Of a stretch of DNA of 64,000 bases, positions 8,572 through 16,660 are shown piece after piece. Origin of the DNA: Neolewinella aurantiaca (lineage in GTDB: Bacteria > Bacteroidota > Bacteroidia > Chitinophagales > Saprospiraceae); contig NZ_VOXD01000004.1 of NCBI RefSeq assembly GCF_008014675.1, positions 1-64,000 of the forward strand, written 5' to 3'. The position numbers and the translations under genes are program-made. The stretch's first letter is position 1. Each line of letters begins with the position of its first letter. Under the pieces are notes generated by a model. It saw nothing but the letters and a program-made list of their open reading frames with translations. It was not told the DNA's origin and did not search any database.

Positions 8572-9525
8572 ATGCCTTCAAAAATCAATAACGTCTTTGC
8601 AGAAGAAGTCAAAGCCGGTCTTTCCGCCAGCCCCCGCCACCTGTCCAGCAAATGGTTCTACGATGCCACCGGAGACGAACTTTTTCAGGCGATCATGGCA
8701 ATGCCGGAGTATTACCTGACGGACGCAGAACGGGAGGTCTACCAATACTGCGGGCCGGAATTACTGGAAAACATCGGCGACCGGCCTTTCGATCTCATCG
8801 AGCTCGGAGCGGGAGATGGTTCCAAGACTCGTTATCTGATCAATGATTTCATCGCGGCAGGAGCAAATTTCACTTACCGGCCTATTGATATCAGTGCCCA
8901 TGCTGTGGAGGAACTGAGTCGGCGCGTTGCGGCCGAATGGCCGCAGCTCGATTACTCTCCGCTGATCGGCGATTACTTCGCCGCACTGAACAACCTGGGA
9001 GAGCCGGATGATGATGCGGTGAGGTTGGTTTTGTTTCCGGGAGCCAATATCGGAAATTTCAATCAGGCTGAAGCTTCGGGCTTCTTGCGGCACCTGCACC
9101 AGTTTCTGCGGCCGGGAGACCTGCTGCTCACCGGTTTCGACCTGCGGAAAGATCCGGCGGTTATCCTTGCAGCTTACAACGATCCGGCGGGGCACACCGC
9201 AGATTTTAACCTGAACCTGCTGCGACGGATCAACAACGAACTAAAGGCAGATTTCGACCTGCAACAATGGATGCACTGGGAAACATACGATCCGCTTAGC
9301 GGAGCAGCCCGGAGTTACCTTGTTGCGCGCGCTGACCAAACTGTCGCCATCGGTACGCTCGGCAAGACCTTCCATTTCGACGCATGGGAAGCAATAAGTG
9401 TGGAAGTGAGCCAGAAATACAGCCGCAGGGAAATCGAAGCGCTGGCGGAAAAATCGGGCTACACGCACGTTCAGCATTTTACCGATGATCGTGTTTTGTT
9501 TTCCGATAGTTTGTGGAAGGTGTAG
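8572..9525 (+). CDS. egtD: L-histidine N-alpha-methyltransferase EgtD
   Basis: It trimethylates histidine to hercynine using S-adenosylmethionine, the first step of ergothioneine synthesis; EgtB then acts on the product. The 317-residue length fits the family. Visible signs are the start SPRHLSSKWFYDATGDELFQ, the SAM site IELGAGDGSKTRYL (about 76-89), FPGANIGNF (about 155-163) and the tail with KYSRREIEAL. It follows egtB by 73 bases on the same strand, so this is an egtB-egtD unit. Confidence 0.95.
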   Translation: MPSKINNVFAEEVKAGLSASPRHLSSKWFYDATGDELFQAIMAMPEYYLTDAEREVYQYCGPELLENIGDRPFDLIELGAGDGSKTRYLINDFIAAGANFTYRPIDISAHAVEELSRRVAAEWPQLDYSPLIGDYFAALNNLGEPDDDAVRLVLFPGANIGNFNQAEASGFLRHLHQFLRPGDLLLTGFDLRKDPAVILAAYNDPAGHTADFNLNLLRRINNELKADFDLQQWMHWETYDPLSGAARSYLVARADQTVAIGTLGKTFHFDAWEAISVEVSQKYSRREIEALAEKSGYTHVQHFTDDRVLFSDSLWKV

Positions 9526-9591
9526 CGCACCAGGATGCTCGGGCAGACGGTCAGTAGAGAGTCGCCCCGCAGCACCTTCTCCGGTAGCTGT

Positions 9592-10467
9592 TCACTCAGT
9601 TTTGCCCCACCAACGCAGTTTCAGCAGATCCAGCGCGTATAGGTTTGGCCGTTCCCTGGTAATCAGGTAATCCATCAACGTCCGCTCGGGAGCCATGCGG
9701 GCAATTGCCGGCAGGAAAGGGAGTTTGTCCGCAAGATCGATCAGGCGCGTACGCAGGTGCGGAGACTCGTTTTTTAAAAGGCGAAGGTTGAAAATTGCCT
9801 GCTCCTGCTTGCGCAGGAAGACATCGTTGGGCTCCAGGCCAAGATGAACAACGGGGTTGTCGTAGTGGCAAATGGTCACGTCTTCCGCTACAAATTGCTG
9901 CCCCCAAACGGTGTCTTCGTGTCCGTAGCCTTCAAAATTATCCGGGAAAGGGTGCCGCAGCAGAAGAGCTTTGCTGACCATGAAATTGTTGGACTGAAAA
10001 CCCAGGGCCCCGTCGGCTTTACGCCGGGCCACGGTTTTGCTTTCCCGTTGGCTCCCGTACCACCAGTGGAGGTGGTAGCGGTGATCGGGGGGTGGGGTAG
10101 GGGCGTAGGTTCTCCCGCCCGTCACAATTAACGGCAGCTGCGGCTTGCGTTCAACTTCTTCGAAGTACCGGGAGACGAAATCAGGATTGGGCCAACCGTC
10201 CGCGTCCATCATCACAAGGTGGTCGTACTGGGCGTCACGGGCCATTTTATTGCGGATGGCGGCGCGGCCGAGATTGGTCTTCAGCTCAACGTACCGGATA
10301 CCAGCCAACCGGCGCAGCTCGCTCCGCCCCCAGTCTTCGTCGTTGGGGCTGGCATCGTCGTAAACGAGTATTTCTACCGGGCCTTTTACGGCTGTCGCCT
10401 GCCGGAGCAGTTCGGTCGCCAGGGCTCGGACGTCGTAACGATAGGTAGGTATGCAGATGGAGAGCAT
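9592..10467 (-). CDS. Family 2 glycosyltransferase
   Basis: A GT-A fold glycosyltransferase of 291 residues. The start LSICIPTYRY leads into the nucleotide-binding VYDDASPND, and the metal-binding DxD-like MMDADGWPNPDF is clear. The later part has YGHEDTVWGQQF, a typical GT2 ED region. It has no membrane span, so it acts at the cytoplasmic face. The acceptor is unknown. I start it at the ATG at 10467 rather than 10497 because the fold begins there and TACCTTTA ends five bases before it. Repeat copy 5 lies near the C-terminus (PHLRTR). Confidence 0.88.
   Translation of the reverse strand: MLSICIPTYRYDVRALATELLRQATAVKGPVEILVYDDASPNDEDWGRSELRRLAGIRYVELKTNLGRAAIRNKMARDAQYDHLVMMDADGWPNPDFVSRYFEEVERKPQLPLIVTGGRTYAPTPPPDHRYHLHWWYGSQRESKTVARRKADGALGFQSNNFMVSKALLLRHPFPDNFEGYGHEDTVWGQQFVAEDVTICHYDNPVVHLGLEPNDVFLRKQEQAIFNLRLLKNESPHLRTRLIDLADKLPFLPAIARMAPERTLMDYLITRERPNLYALDLLKLRWWGKTE
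9744..9761 (-). repeat. Dispersed repeat, copy 5 (NN = TA), inside the GT2 gene
   Basis: On the minus strand it differs from the core only at the first base (CGCACC for TGCACC). Here the repeat is on the coding strand and reads PHLRTRL in the gene. Confidence 0.75.
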
Positions 10468-10524
10468 GAACGTAAAGGTAGGCACGGCTTTAGCCATTGC
10501 CCCGTTTTATTGATGAAGTTGTAC

Positions 10525-11298
10525 TTACGACTGGCCCGACCGAACCTCCTCCAGGTATTTGTAGTAATCGGGCAAGATCTCCGCCCCACGACCCTTTACC
10601 CACTGAGCTTCCCATCCATTAGCCAGCCGGAAAGCATCTTCGATGATGTCGGCCTGCTGTTCGTAGTTGAAGTCTTCGAGTTTGTCCTTCTTTCGTAGGG
10701 GCTCGAGCCCGCCGTAGTTGTATCCCATCTCCGTGGTTTGTGCGTGCAGTGCCCTCGGGATGTAGGCCGCCCCGCGGTGGGTGTACTGCCAAACGTGGAC
10801 AACCTCGTGCACCAGTGTGGGCGCGCTCATCGGTCCCCAACTATTGATGGTATGGAAACTCACGTAGCAAAACCGGGACCACGACGGGCCAACGTACGCC
10901 CGCTCATCTATGCGGATTTGGTCGTAGGGGACCGCTTCGCCGAAAATGGGCCGGAGCATCGTGATCTCGGCAGCAGTAAGCGGGCGAATACCCGGGAAAA
11001 TGGCGTTGGTGAAAGCTTCGTAAACATCGAAAAGCCCGATTAAGTCCAAAAAGGAGAAGAGGACATCCAGCAAGCCCCGCCCGGAAACAGGTTTGCGCAG
11101 CAAACCCAGCAGCCGTTTACGACGAAGCGGAGCATTACGGACCAAAAGGCCGAGGCGTTGGATGAAGTAGTTGGAGCGGGTCACTGATTGGTAGATACAA
11201 ACAGGAGGCGGTGATGGTTGCTTTACGGTGCGCTCGTGCCGAGAGGGAAACAGCACCGGGACGAAAAATGAACCCGGACGATGACGATGTGTCCGCAT
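10525..11298 (-). CDS. Putative zincin-type metalloprotease
   Basis: A protein of about 257 residues with the zinc motif HEVVH in TLVHEVVHVWQY (about residues 161-172). This HExxH followed by WQY, and the preceding IRPLTAAEITML plus IRIDERAY, resemble DUF4157-like or related Bacteroidota zincins, but I cannot place it firmly. No signal peptide is obvious; a hydrophobic stretch near GLLDVLFSFLDLIGLF (about 76-91) may touch the membrane. I use the ATG at 11298; a TTG three codons upstream is also open. Substrate unknown. Divergent from the next gene with a 40-base gap. Confidence 0.72.
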   Translation of the reverse strand: MRTHRHRPGSFFVPVLFPSRHERTVKQPSPPPVCIYQSVTRSNYFIQRLGLLVRNAPLRRKRLLGLLRKPVSGRGLLDVLFSFLDLIGLFDVYEAFTNAIFPGIRPLTAAEITMLRPIFGEAVPYDQIRIDERAYVGPSWSRFCYVSFHTINSWGPMSAPTLVHEVVHVWQYTHRGAAYIPRALHAQTTEMGYNYGGLEPLRKKDKLEDFNYEQQADIIEDAFRLANGWEAQWVKGRGAEILPDYYKYLEEVRSGQS

Positions 11299-11338
11299 CA
11301 CTAACAAGCTACACTACTACGGCATTACCTTCGCTCTC

Positions 11339-12028
11339 GTGCCAAAAAAGATACCCAAACTACGAACCTGGTTAAGCCATCTCACCGAACAGGTGCTGGA
11401 AACCACTTCTTCAGAACACAACGAGTTCCTGCAGGTCAGCCTCGTGAGTGGCCGGTTGCAGCTTGTGGCCGAAGATGCCATCTATAGCTTTGGGGACTAC
11501 TACCTCAATTTCCGTAAGCTCTTCGAGCGCTTCGACTTCGAAAAACTGCCGCTGCGGTCCAACGTGTTGATTCTGGGCCTGGGGCTGGGCAGCATCCCGG
11601 AATTGCTGGAAGATTACATCGGCGTAGAGTACGAGTACGTAGCCGTCGAGATTGATCCGGTGATTATTGATCTCGCTACCCGTTACAGCTTGCCGAGCCT
11701 TAAGTCTCCGTTGGAAGTGGTCCAGGCCGATGCTTACGCCTTTTTGCAGATAGACCGCAGGAAGTATGACTTCATCTGCGTCGATGTGTTTCAGGATGCA
11801 ACCGTGCCGGAACACCTCAACGGAGATGACTTCCTTGAGTTACTCAAGGAAAGCCTCCTGCCCGGAGGAGCAATTGCTTACAATCGCCTGGCCGATACCA
11901 CCGCTCACGCGAAAGAATCGTTGGAGTACTACGAAGGGCCTTTCAAAAAAGCATTCCCCAACGGAGAACTGGTGAATACGCGGGGCAACTACATGTTAGT
12001 CAACGATGCCCGGTTTTTACTGGACTGA
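11339..12028 (+). CDS. Spermidine synthase-like methyltransferase-fold protein
   Basis: A soluble protein of 229 residues with the Rossmann SAM-binding fold: VLILGLGLGSIPELL (about 75-89), the acidic end of strand 2 AVEIDPVI (about 102-109), QADAYAF (about 125-131) and FICVDVFQD (about 141-149). The pattern is that of the polyamine synthase/methyltransferase family, but the substrate residues of true spermidine synthase are not all present, so the function is open. It starts at GTG 11339, five bases after TACCTTCG, which suggests a leaderless transcript. Confidence 0.78.
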   Translation: MPKKIPKLRTWLSHLTEQVLETTSSEHNEFLQVSLVSGRLQLVAEDAIYSFGDYYLNFRKLFERFDFEKLPLRSNVLILGLGLGSIPELLEDYIGVEYEYVAVEIDPVIIDLATRYSLPSLKSPLEVVQADAYAFLQIDRRKYDFICVDVFQDATVPEHLNGDDFLELLKESLLPGGAIAYNRLADTTAHAKESLEYYEGPFKKAFPNGELVNTRGNYMLVNDARFLLD

Positions 12029-12062
12029 CCAAGGAGTGTAACTCTTTGCGAAAGGGGGGCGT

Positions 12063-12692
12063 TTACCCGGAAACTTTCCCTGCACCTGCGCCCGCGCCCG
12101 AATCCTGCGTCGGCAGAAGGTCGAGAACCGTAGGGTCGTAAACAAAGCTATTCTCGGGAACCAGCCCGATTGCACCATCGAAAAAGCGATAGATGTAGTC
12201 GAAATCAGCGCGAATATCACCGGTGATCGTATAGGGTTCCGAAAACTCGATGGTACCTTCTCCCCTCATGTCGAACTTGCACAAAACGAGCGGAACGCCG
12301 GCCTCTTTAGCGATGAAGTAAAAACCGGTTTTGAAGTGTGTTACTTTGGAGCGGGTGCCCTCAACGGCAATGCAAAGCTTGAAATCTTTCTTCGTCTTGA
12401 AAATATTGGCGACGGCCTGCACGAAATTGGTTCGCTTGGTCCGTACCACGGGTACGCCGCCCATCCAACTTAAAATCCAACCGAGCGGGCCTCTGAACAA
12501 GGTCGACTTTCCGACAAAATTGATGTACTGGCCAACGGCAGCACGAACATAAATGCCGTACGGGAAATCCCGGTTAGAGGTGTGGGTAACGGTGGGCAAT
12601 ACGTACTGCTCCGGCCATTTACCCTCGTTGGGGTTAACGACCCGAACACCATTGAGGCGAAGCATAAAGCGACCAAGCGCGGCGGGCATCAT
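12063..12692 (-). CDS. PlsC-like 1-acyl-glycerol-3-phosphate acyltransferase family protein
   Basis: An acyltransferase of 209 residues. The catalytic HX4D box is HTSNRD (about 37-42) and the acceptor-phosphate motif is EGTRSK (about 110-115), with GGVPVVRTKR between them. This block order is that of the LPLAT family acting on lysophospholipids at the inner membrane. The variant active site resembles small LPLATs of marine bacteria more than PlsC itself. The last residues (GAGAGAGKVSG) come from repeat copy 6, so the repeat sits at the 3' end of the gene. Confidence 0.85.
   Translation of the reverse strand: MMPAALGRFMLRLNGVRVVNPNEGKWPEQYVLPTVTHTSNRDFPYGIYVRAAVGQYINFVGKSTLFRGPLGWILSWMGGVPVVRTKRTNFVQAVANIFKTKKDFKLCIAVEGTRSKVTHFKTGFYFIAKEAGVPLVLCKFDMRGEGTIEFSEPYTITGDIRADFDYIYRFFDGAIGLVPENSFVYDPTVLDLLPTQDSGAGAGAGKVSG
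12081..12098 (+). repeat. Dispersed repeat, copy 6 (NN = CC), at the acyltransferase 3' end
   Basis: Exact core, preceded by CTTTCCC as in copies 1 and 15. On the gene strand it encodes the Gly/Ala tail of the acyltransferase. Confidence 0.85.
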
Positions 12693-12724
12693 AACTAGTA
12701 TTTTAAAAGTTCGATCACAAACGA

Positions 12725-13213
12725 TCAGGCCGGCTCGAAGTATCCGGTGCTCCGGTTCTTCTTTACGCCATCCCAGCTGAAGTAGCGGCCGTTCATCGCA
12801 ACGTAAACGCCCGGCGGCAAAGATTGGACGAAACCAAGCGCACTGCCCAGGTTAAAAAAACCATCGGAAGATGAACCAAAAGCGTACGGAATCATCGCTC
12901 CCGTGAGAACGATCGTTTTGCCTGTAATATCGGCTTTGGCCAGGTATTCGGCGGTTTGCACCATCGTGTCGGTACCGTGGGTAATCAGAATCTGATTGGT
13001 GTCGATGCCCCGGCAGTTGTTGACGATGTTTTCACGGTCGAGGTCGGTGATTTCCAGACTGTCTACCATCATGAGGGTACGGACGCTGACGTCAAGAGTG
13101 CAGCGCCCGCGCTCCAGCATTTCGGGAAGGTTGGAGTCCTGAAAGAAGAGCTTACCGGTGACGAAGTTGTACTCCTTATCGAAAGTGCCGCCGGTGACGA
13201 AGATTTGGATCAT
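12725..13213 (-). CDS. Single-domain asparaginase-like protein
   Basis: A protein of 162 residues that covers only the N-terminal domain of type I/II asparaginases. The nucleophile motif TGGTFD is at the start and HGTDTM (about 79-84) supplies the second catalytic Thr-Asp pair; LTGAMIPYAF follows. The C-terminal domain, which usually completes the active site across the dimer, is missing, and no frame with it lies nearby. The gene ends cleanly, so this looks like a short family rather than a recent break. Start chosen at the ATG at 13213, three bases after TACTTTTG. Confidence 0.85.
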   Translation of the reverse strand: MIQIFVTGGTFDKEYNFVTGKLFFQDSNLPEMLERGRCTLDVSVRTLMMVDSLEITDLDRENIVNNCRGIDTNQILITHGTDTMVQTAEYLAKADITGKTIVLTGAMIPYAFGSSSDGFFNLGSALGFVQSLPPGVYVAMNGRYFSWDGVKKNRSTGYFEPA

Positions 13214-13216
13214 ATG

Positions 13217-13224
13217 CAAAAGTA
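13217..13224 (-). promoter_or_regulatory. TACTTTTG -7 box abutting the asparaginase start
   Basis: On the minus strand TACTTTTG ends three bases before the ATG. If used, transcription would begin at or very near the start codon, giving a leaderless mRNA. Confidence 0.45.
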
Positions 13225-13319
13225 ATGACTGAACAGCTGAATTGGTGGGTTCATCGCCGGCTATTCCTGATTCGCTGCGCTGGTCGGGAGCGATACGCGG
13301 GCCAGCCGCAGGCTGTTAA

Positions 13320-13338
13320 GGCGGGAGCGCAGGATGCA
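13320..13338 (-). repeat. Dispersed repeat, copy 27 (TGCATCC variant)
   Basis: TGCATCCTGCGCTCCCGCC on the minus strand, with the extra T also seen in copies 10 and 26. Intergenic. Confidence 0.7.
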
Positions 13339-13404
13339 ATGAACGCTTTCAAAACTGCGTTAGTCACTCGATCACTGTAACTATCCCCTCAAACCAATTC
13401 TGCT

Positions 13405-13947
13405 TTGCGTCAATTTTTGCCCTTAGGCCTGTTATTGTTGTTGTTGTTCATTTCCTGTTTTGGCTGTGAGTCCGACCTTACCACGGGTGAGGTAATATCC
13501 GCCGAAGAAAATGCACCAGATACGACTCCTGAAGACGAAGTTTCGGGCGGTATCACTCCCTTTGCCAACGCAGCGCTTACGTTGGTCAACAACGTTCGCA
13601 GTACAGGTTGTGACTGTGGTAACCAGCGGATGCCGCCCGTTGGGGCGCTGGCGCTTCATCCTCAGCTCACAGTAGCGGCACAAGCTCACTCCGAAGATCA
13701 GGCCCGGATGCAGCAAATGCAACACGCCGGCAGCGATGGCTCGTCGGTAGGGACCCGGGTAACCCGGGCCGGTTTTACCTGGCGTTCCGTTGGGGAGAAT
13801 GTGGCCTGGAACTATCCTGACGTCGAGGCTGTCGTTGCGGCCTGGCTTTCCAGCCCCGGCCATTGTACCAACATAATGAACGCCAACTACCAGTACATGG
13901 GGATGGGCGAAGAAGACCTTTACTGGACACAGGTTTTTGCGCGGTAG
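13405..13947 (+). CDS. CAP/SCP-domain lipoprotein
   Basis: A protein of 180 residues with a leucine-rich signal and two possible lipobox Cys (LFISC and CFGC, about residues 18-21). The CAP domain follows: ALTLVNNVRS, LHPQLTVAAQAHS, QHAGSDG, GENVAWNY (about 128-135) and SPGHCTNIMNANYQYMG (about 151-167). CAP proteins are secreted or surface proteins of varied role, often with a His/Glu cleft. I keep the TTG start at 13405 because it gives the full signal peptide. Confidence 0.85.
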   Translation: MRQFLPLGLLLLLLFISCFGCESDLTTGEVISAEENAPDTTPEDEVSGGITPFANAALTLVNNVRSTGCDCGNQRMPPVGALALHPQLTVAAQAHSEDQARMQQMQHAGSDGSSVGTRVTRAGFTWRSVGENVAWNYPDVEAVVAAWLSSPGHCTNIMNANYQYMGMGEEDLYWTQVFAR

Positions 13948-13951
13948 CGTC

Positions 13952-13959
13952 TATCTTCG
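13952..13959 (+). promoter_or_regulatory. Candidate -7 box TATCTTCG for fabG
   Basis: TATCTTCG lies 22 bases before the fabG ATG, just after the CAP gene stop, and differs from TAnnTTTG at one position. Confidence 0.35.
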
Positions 13960-13981
13960 CGCCACATAAAAGAAAATACCC

Positions 13982-14719
13982 ATGGGATTACTAGACGGAA
14001 AAATCGCCCTCATCACCGGAGGCTCACGTGGCATCGGTGCCGCCATTGTACGTAAGTTCGTTGCCGAAGGTGCAACGGTCGCGTTTACCTACGCACGCTC
14101 CGTCGGTCCGGCCGAGGCACTCGTTGAGGAACTCGGAGCCGACAAGGCCAAAGCCTACCAAAGCGATGCGGCCAGCTTCGACGCTGCCGCGCAACTGATC
14201 AAGGACGTAACGGCCGACTTCGGCAACATCAGCATCCTCGTCAACAATGCCGGAATCACCCGCGATACCCTCCTCATGCGCATGAGCGAAGACCAGTGGG
14301 ACAGCGTGATGGACAACAACCTCAAGTCGATCTTCAACCTGACGAAGCATGCCCTGCGCCCGCTGATGAAGTCTGGTGCCGGCTCGGTCATCAATATGTC
14401 TAGCGTGGTGGGCGTTACCGGTCAGGCCGGTCAGGCAAACTACGCTGCCTCCAAGGCGGGAATCATCGGCTTCAGCAAGTCGCTGGCTAAAGAAATGGGC
14501 TCACGCAACCTGCGCTGCAACGTCATCACTCCCGGTTTCATCGAAACGGACATGACGGACGAACTGCCCGAAGCGCTCAAAGAATCTTACCTCGCTAATA
14601 TTCCGCTGAAGCGCCTCGGTAACCCCGAAGAAATTGCCAAAGCCTGTGTTTTTCTGGGGTCTGACCTCAGCTCCTACGTAAACGGACAGGTCCTTGGCGT
14701 TGATGGTGGGTTGACGTAG
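13982..14719 (+). CDS. fabG: 3-oxoacyl-ACP reductase FabG
   Basis: It reduces 3-oxoacyl-ACP with NADPH in fatty acid elongation. The 245-residue protein is full length for the short-chain dehydrogenase fold. The nucleotide site TGGSRGIG (12-19), NNAG (88-91), catalytic Ser in NMSSVVG (about 140), and Y154/K158 in NYAASKAG are present. The closing NGQVLGVDGGLT is typical of FabG. A strong terminator follows. Confidence 0.93.
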   Translation: MGLLDGKIALITGGSRGIGAAIVRKFVAEGATVAFTYARSVGPAEALVEELGADKAKAYQSDAASFDAAAQLIKDVTADFGNISILVNNAGITRDTLLMRMSEDQWDSVMDNNLKSIFNLTKHALRPLMKSGAGSVINMSSVVGVTGQAGQANYAASKAGIIGFSKSLAKEMGSRNLRCNVITPGFIETDMTDELPEALKESYLANIPLKRLGNPEEIAKACVFLGSDLSSYVNGQVLGVDGGLT

Positions 14720-14744
14720 AGAGTCACGTAAGTTCTTTCAATTT

Positions 14745-14818
14745 CCGGACGCTCGAAGAGTTGTTTCCACCCCGACTTCGTGAGGGGAGGAAACAACCGC
14801 TTCGAGCGTTCGGTTTTT
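14745..14818 (+). terminator. Strong terminator after fabG
   Basis: A long stem (CCGGACGCTCGAAG pairs with CTTCGAGCGTTCGG with one mismatch; inner GTTGTTTCC pairs with GGAAACAAC) is followed by GGTTTTTGG. It could also serve the convergent cysS weakly. Confidence 0.85.
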
Positions 14819-14867
14819 GGTTGATAGATAAGCCGGAGTAAAACTTCTCTACCGTTGCTTTAGAGGG

Positions 14868-16358
14868 TTAAACCGTCCACTCTGCGCCGTCTTTACCGTC
14901 TTTGACGGTGATTCCGGCATCGTTGAGGGCGTCGCGGAGTTTGTCGGACATGGTCCAGTTCTTCTCGGCGCGGGCCTGAGCGCGCAGATCGAGCACGAGG
15001 TCCATCACCTTGCTCAGTGTATCTCCGCTGGCACCTGCGGCCTCGCCCTCGTCCATCAGTCCGAAAACGTCGAAAAGGAGGGTGCCGAGGCTGGTTTTGA
15101 ATTTTTCCAAGGTTTCCTTGCTGACTTCCTTCAGGCTAAGCTGCCCGCCCTTGAGGGCGTTGATGCGGGAGACGAGTTCGAACACCTTGGCGAGCGCCTT
15201 TGGGGTGTTGAAGTCGTCGTCCATTTCGGCGTAAGCGGCGGCAAGGCCCGCTTCGAGTTCTTTGCCGACGGTACCATTTTGTGCACCGCCCTGTCCTTCC
15301 AGTTTTTGCAGATTCGCCCATGCTTCCATCAGGCGGGTGTAGCCTTTTTTACCTGCCTGCAGTGCCTCATCGGTGAGGTCCATCTGGCTGCGGTAGTGGG
15401 TTTGCAGCATGAAGAAGCGGAGGTTCATGGGGCTGAAGCTGTCCGTCACGTGGGGGCTGTCGCCGGTAAAGAGTTGCTGAGGGGTGATGGTGTTTCCGTC
15501 GGATTTAGACATCTTTCGGCCGTTCATCAACAGCATATTGGTGTGCATCCAGTAGCGCGCACCGCCGCAGCCGCAGGAGCCTGCGTTCTGAGCGATTTCG
15601 TTTTCGTGGTGGGGGAACTTGAGGTCGTTGCCACCGCCGTGGATGTCGAATTCTTCGCCGAGGTACTTCGTGCTCATCGCTGAACACTCGAGGTGCCAGC
15701 CGGGGAAGCCTTCGCCCCAGGGGCTGTTCCAGCGGAGGATGTGGTCTTCACCGGCCTTCATCCAGATGGCAAAATCCGAAGGGTTGCGTTTGTCGCTCTG
15801 GCTTTTCAGCTCCCGGCTTTCGGCGATCAGTTCGTCGATCTTCCGGCCGGAAAGCTCACCGTAGCGGCCGTCGTTCTTTTCGTTGAATGCCGCAACGTCG
15901 AAGTACACCGATCCGTTGGATTCGTAAGCGTAGCCGTTCTTCAGGATGTCCTGTACCATCTCGATCTGCTCGATGATATGGCCACTGGCACGCGGTTCGA
16001 TGCTGGGGGGCTTATTGTTGAAACGGCGCATCATTTCGTGGAACCCGAAGGTGTACTTCTGAGCTACTTCCATGGGCTCGAGCTTAGCGACGCGGGCGCC
16101 TTTGCTCATCTTGTCTTCGCCCTCATCGGTCAGGTGGCCTACGTCGGTGATGTTACGGACGTAGCGGACCTTATAGCCCTTATGCAGCAGGTAACGATAG
16201 ATGATGTCGAAGCTGGTAAACGTCCGCACGTTGCCCAAATGGACGTCGCTGTACACGGTCGGGCCACACACGTAAAGGCCGATGTGGCCTTCGGTGATGG
16301 GTTTGAAAACCTCTTTTTGACGAGAGAGACTGTTGTATAGCGTTAGGTCGTTGGACAT
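14868..16358 (-). CDS. cysS: Cysteinyl-tRNA synthetase
   Basis: It charges tRNA-Cys. Of 496 residues, the catalytic domain has C31 in YVCGPTVY (zinc ligand), the HIGH-type motif HLGN (40-43), HLECSAM with the second zinc Cys, FPHHENE with the zinc His, and KMSKSDGN (KMSKS loop). A C-terminal helical anticodon region follows. A weak repeat copy (7) falls in a low-complexity part near the C-terminus (GEAAGASGD). Length is slightly above the roughly 460 residues of E. coli. Confidence 0.97.
   Translation of the reverse strand: MSNDLTLYNSLSRQKEVFKPITEGHIGLYVCGPTVYSDVHLGNVRTFTSFDIIYRYLLHKGYKVRYVRNITDVGHLTDEGEDKMSKGARVAKLEPMEVAQKYTFGFHEMMRRFNNKPPSIEPRASGHIIEQIEMVQDILKNGYAYESNGSVYFDVAAFNEKNDGRYGELSGRKIDELIAESRELKSQSDKRNPSDFAIWMKAGEDHILRWNSPWGEGFPGWHLECSAMSTKYLGEEFDIHGGGNDLKFPHHENEIAQNAGSCGCGGARYWMHTNMLLMNGRKMSKSDGNTITPQQLFTGDSPHVTDSFSPMNLRFFMLQTHYRSQMDLTDEALQAGKKGYTRLMEAWANLQKLEGQGGAQNGTVGKELEAGLAAAYAEMDDDFNTPKALAKVFELVSRINALKGGQLSLKEVSKETLEKFKTSLGTLLFDVFGLMDEGEAAGASGDTLSKVMDLVLDLRAQARAEKNWTMSDKLRDALNDAGITVKDGKDGAEWTV
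15030..15047 (+). repeat. Possible dispersed repeat, copy 7 (weak), inside cysS
   Basis: GGCACCTGCGGCCTCGCC, two mismatches to the core. It encodes Ala/Gly residues in a linker on the gene strand; may be chance. Confidence 0.4.
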
Positions 16359-16480
16359 TTTTGTCTTTTTAGGAGCGCGAATTTACGGTTTATTCACCCT
16401 TCGGGGCGAATCGCTTTGCTGACGGTCCGTTAACGCCTTTTGCGCGGAGCAAGTTGCGTTGGTTTCGCGGTGATTTTGCG

Positions 16481-16498
16481 GGCGCGGCCGCGGGTGCA
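16481..16498 (-). repeat. Dispersed repeat, copy 8 (NN = GC)
   Basis: Minus-strand TGCACCCGCGGCCGCGCC with CTTTCTT before it. It faces copy 9 in inverted orientation about 57 bases away, so the pair can form a long hairpin. Confidence 0.85.
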
Positions 16499-16555
16499 AA
16501 GAAAGGTTTGAGGGGGCAATGGTAGAAGGCAAGCCCATTAGCTCCTACCATTCTT

Positions 16556-16577
16556 TGCATCTTGCGTTCGCGCGGCC
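16556..16577 (+). repeat. Dispersed repeat, copy 9 (diverged)
   Basis: TGCATCTTGCGTTCGCGCGGCC, with added bases, preceded by TTCTT. Partner of copy 8. Confidence 0.7.
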
Positions 16578-16632
16578 TATCAAACTTTGGCTTGTTTGTG
16601 CCGAACGCGATACAATACCCCAAACTTCATCC

Positions 16633-16640
16633 TACATTTG
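16633..16640 (+). promoter_or_regulatory. Candidate -7 box TACATTTG for the PF07929 gene
   Basis: Exact TAnnTTTG match 20 bases before the chosen GTG start. It argues against starts further upstream inside the repeat. Confidence 0.45.
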
Positions 16641-16660
16641 TCAGCCCAAAACAACTACAA

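Noticed and set aside
9091-9108. CACCTGCACC inside egtD as another repeat copy
   Set aside because: The right half GCGNNCGCGCC is missing and the residues (RHLHQF) fit the family.
16562-16660. Upstream start of the PF07929 gene inside repeat copy 9
   Set aside because: A -7 box at 16633 and lack of protein-like residues before 16661 favour the later start.
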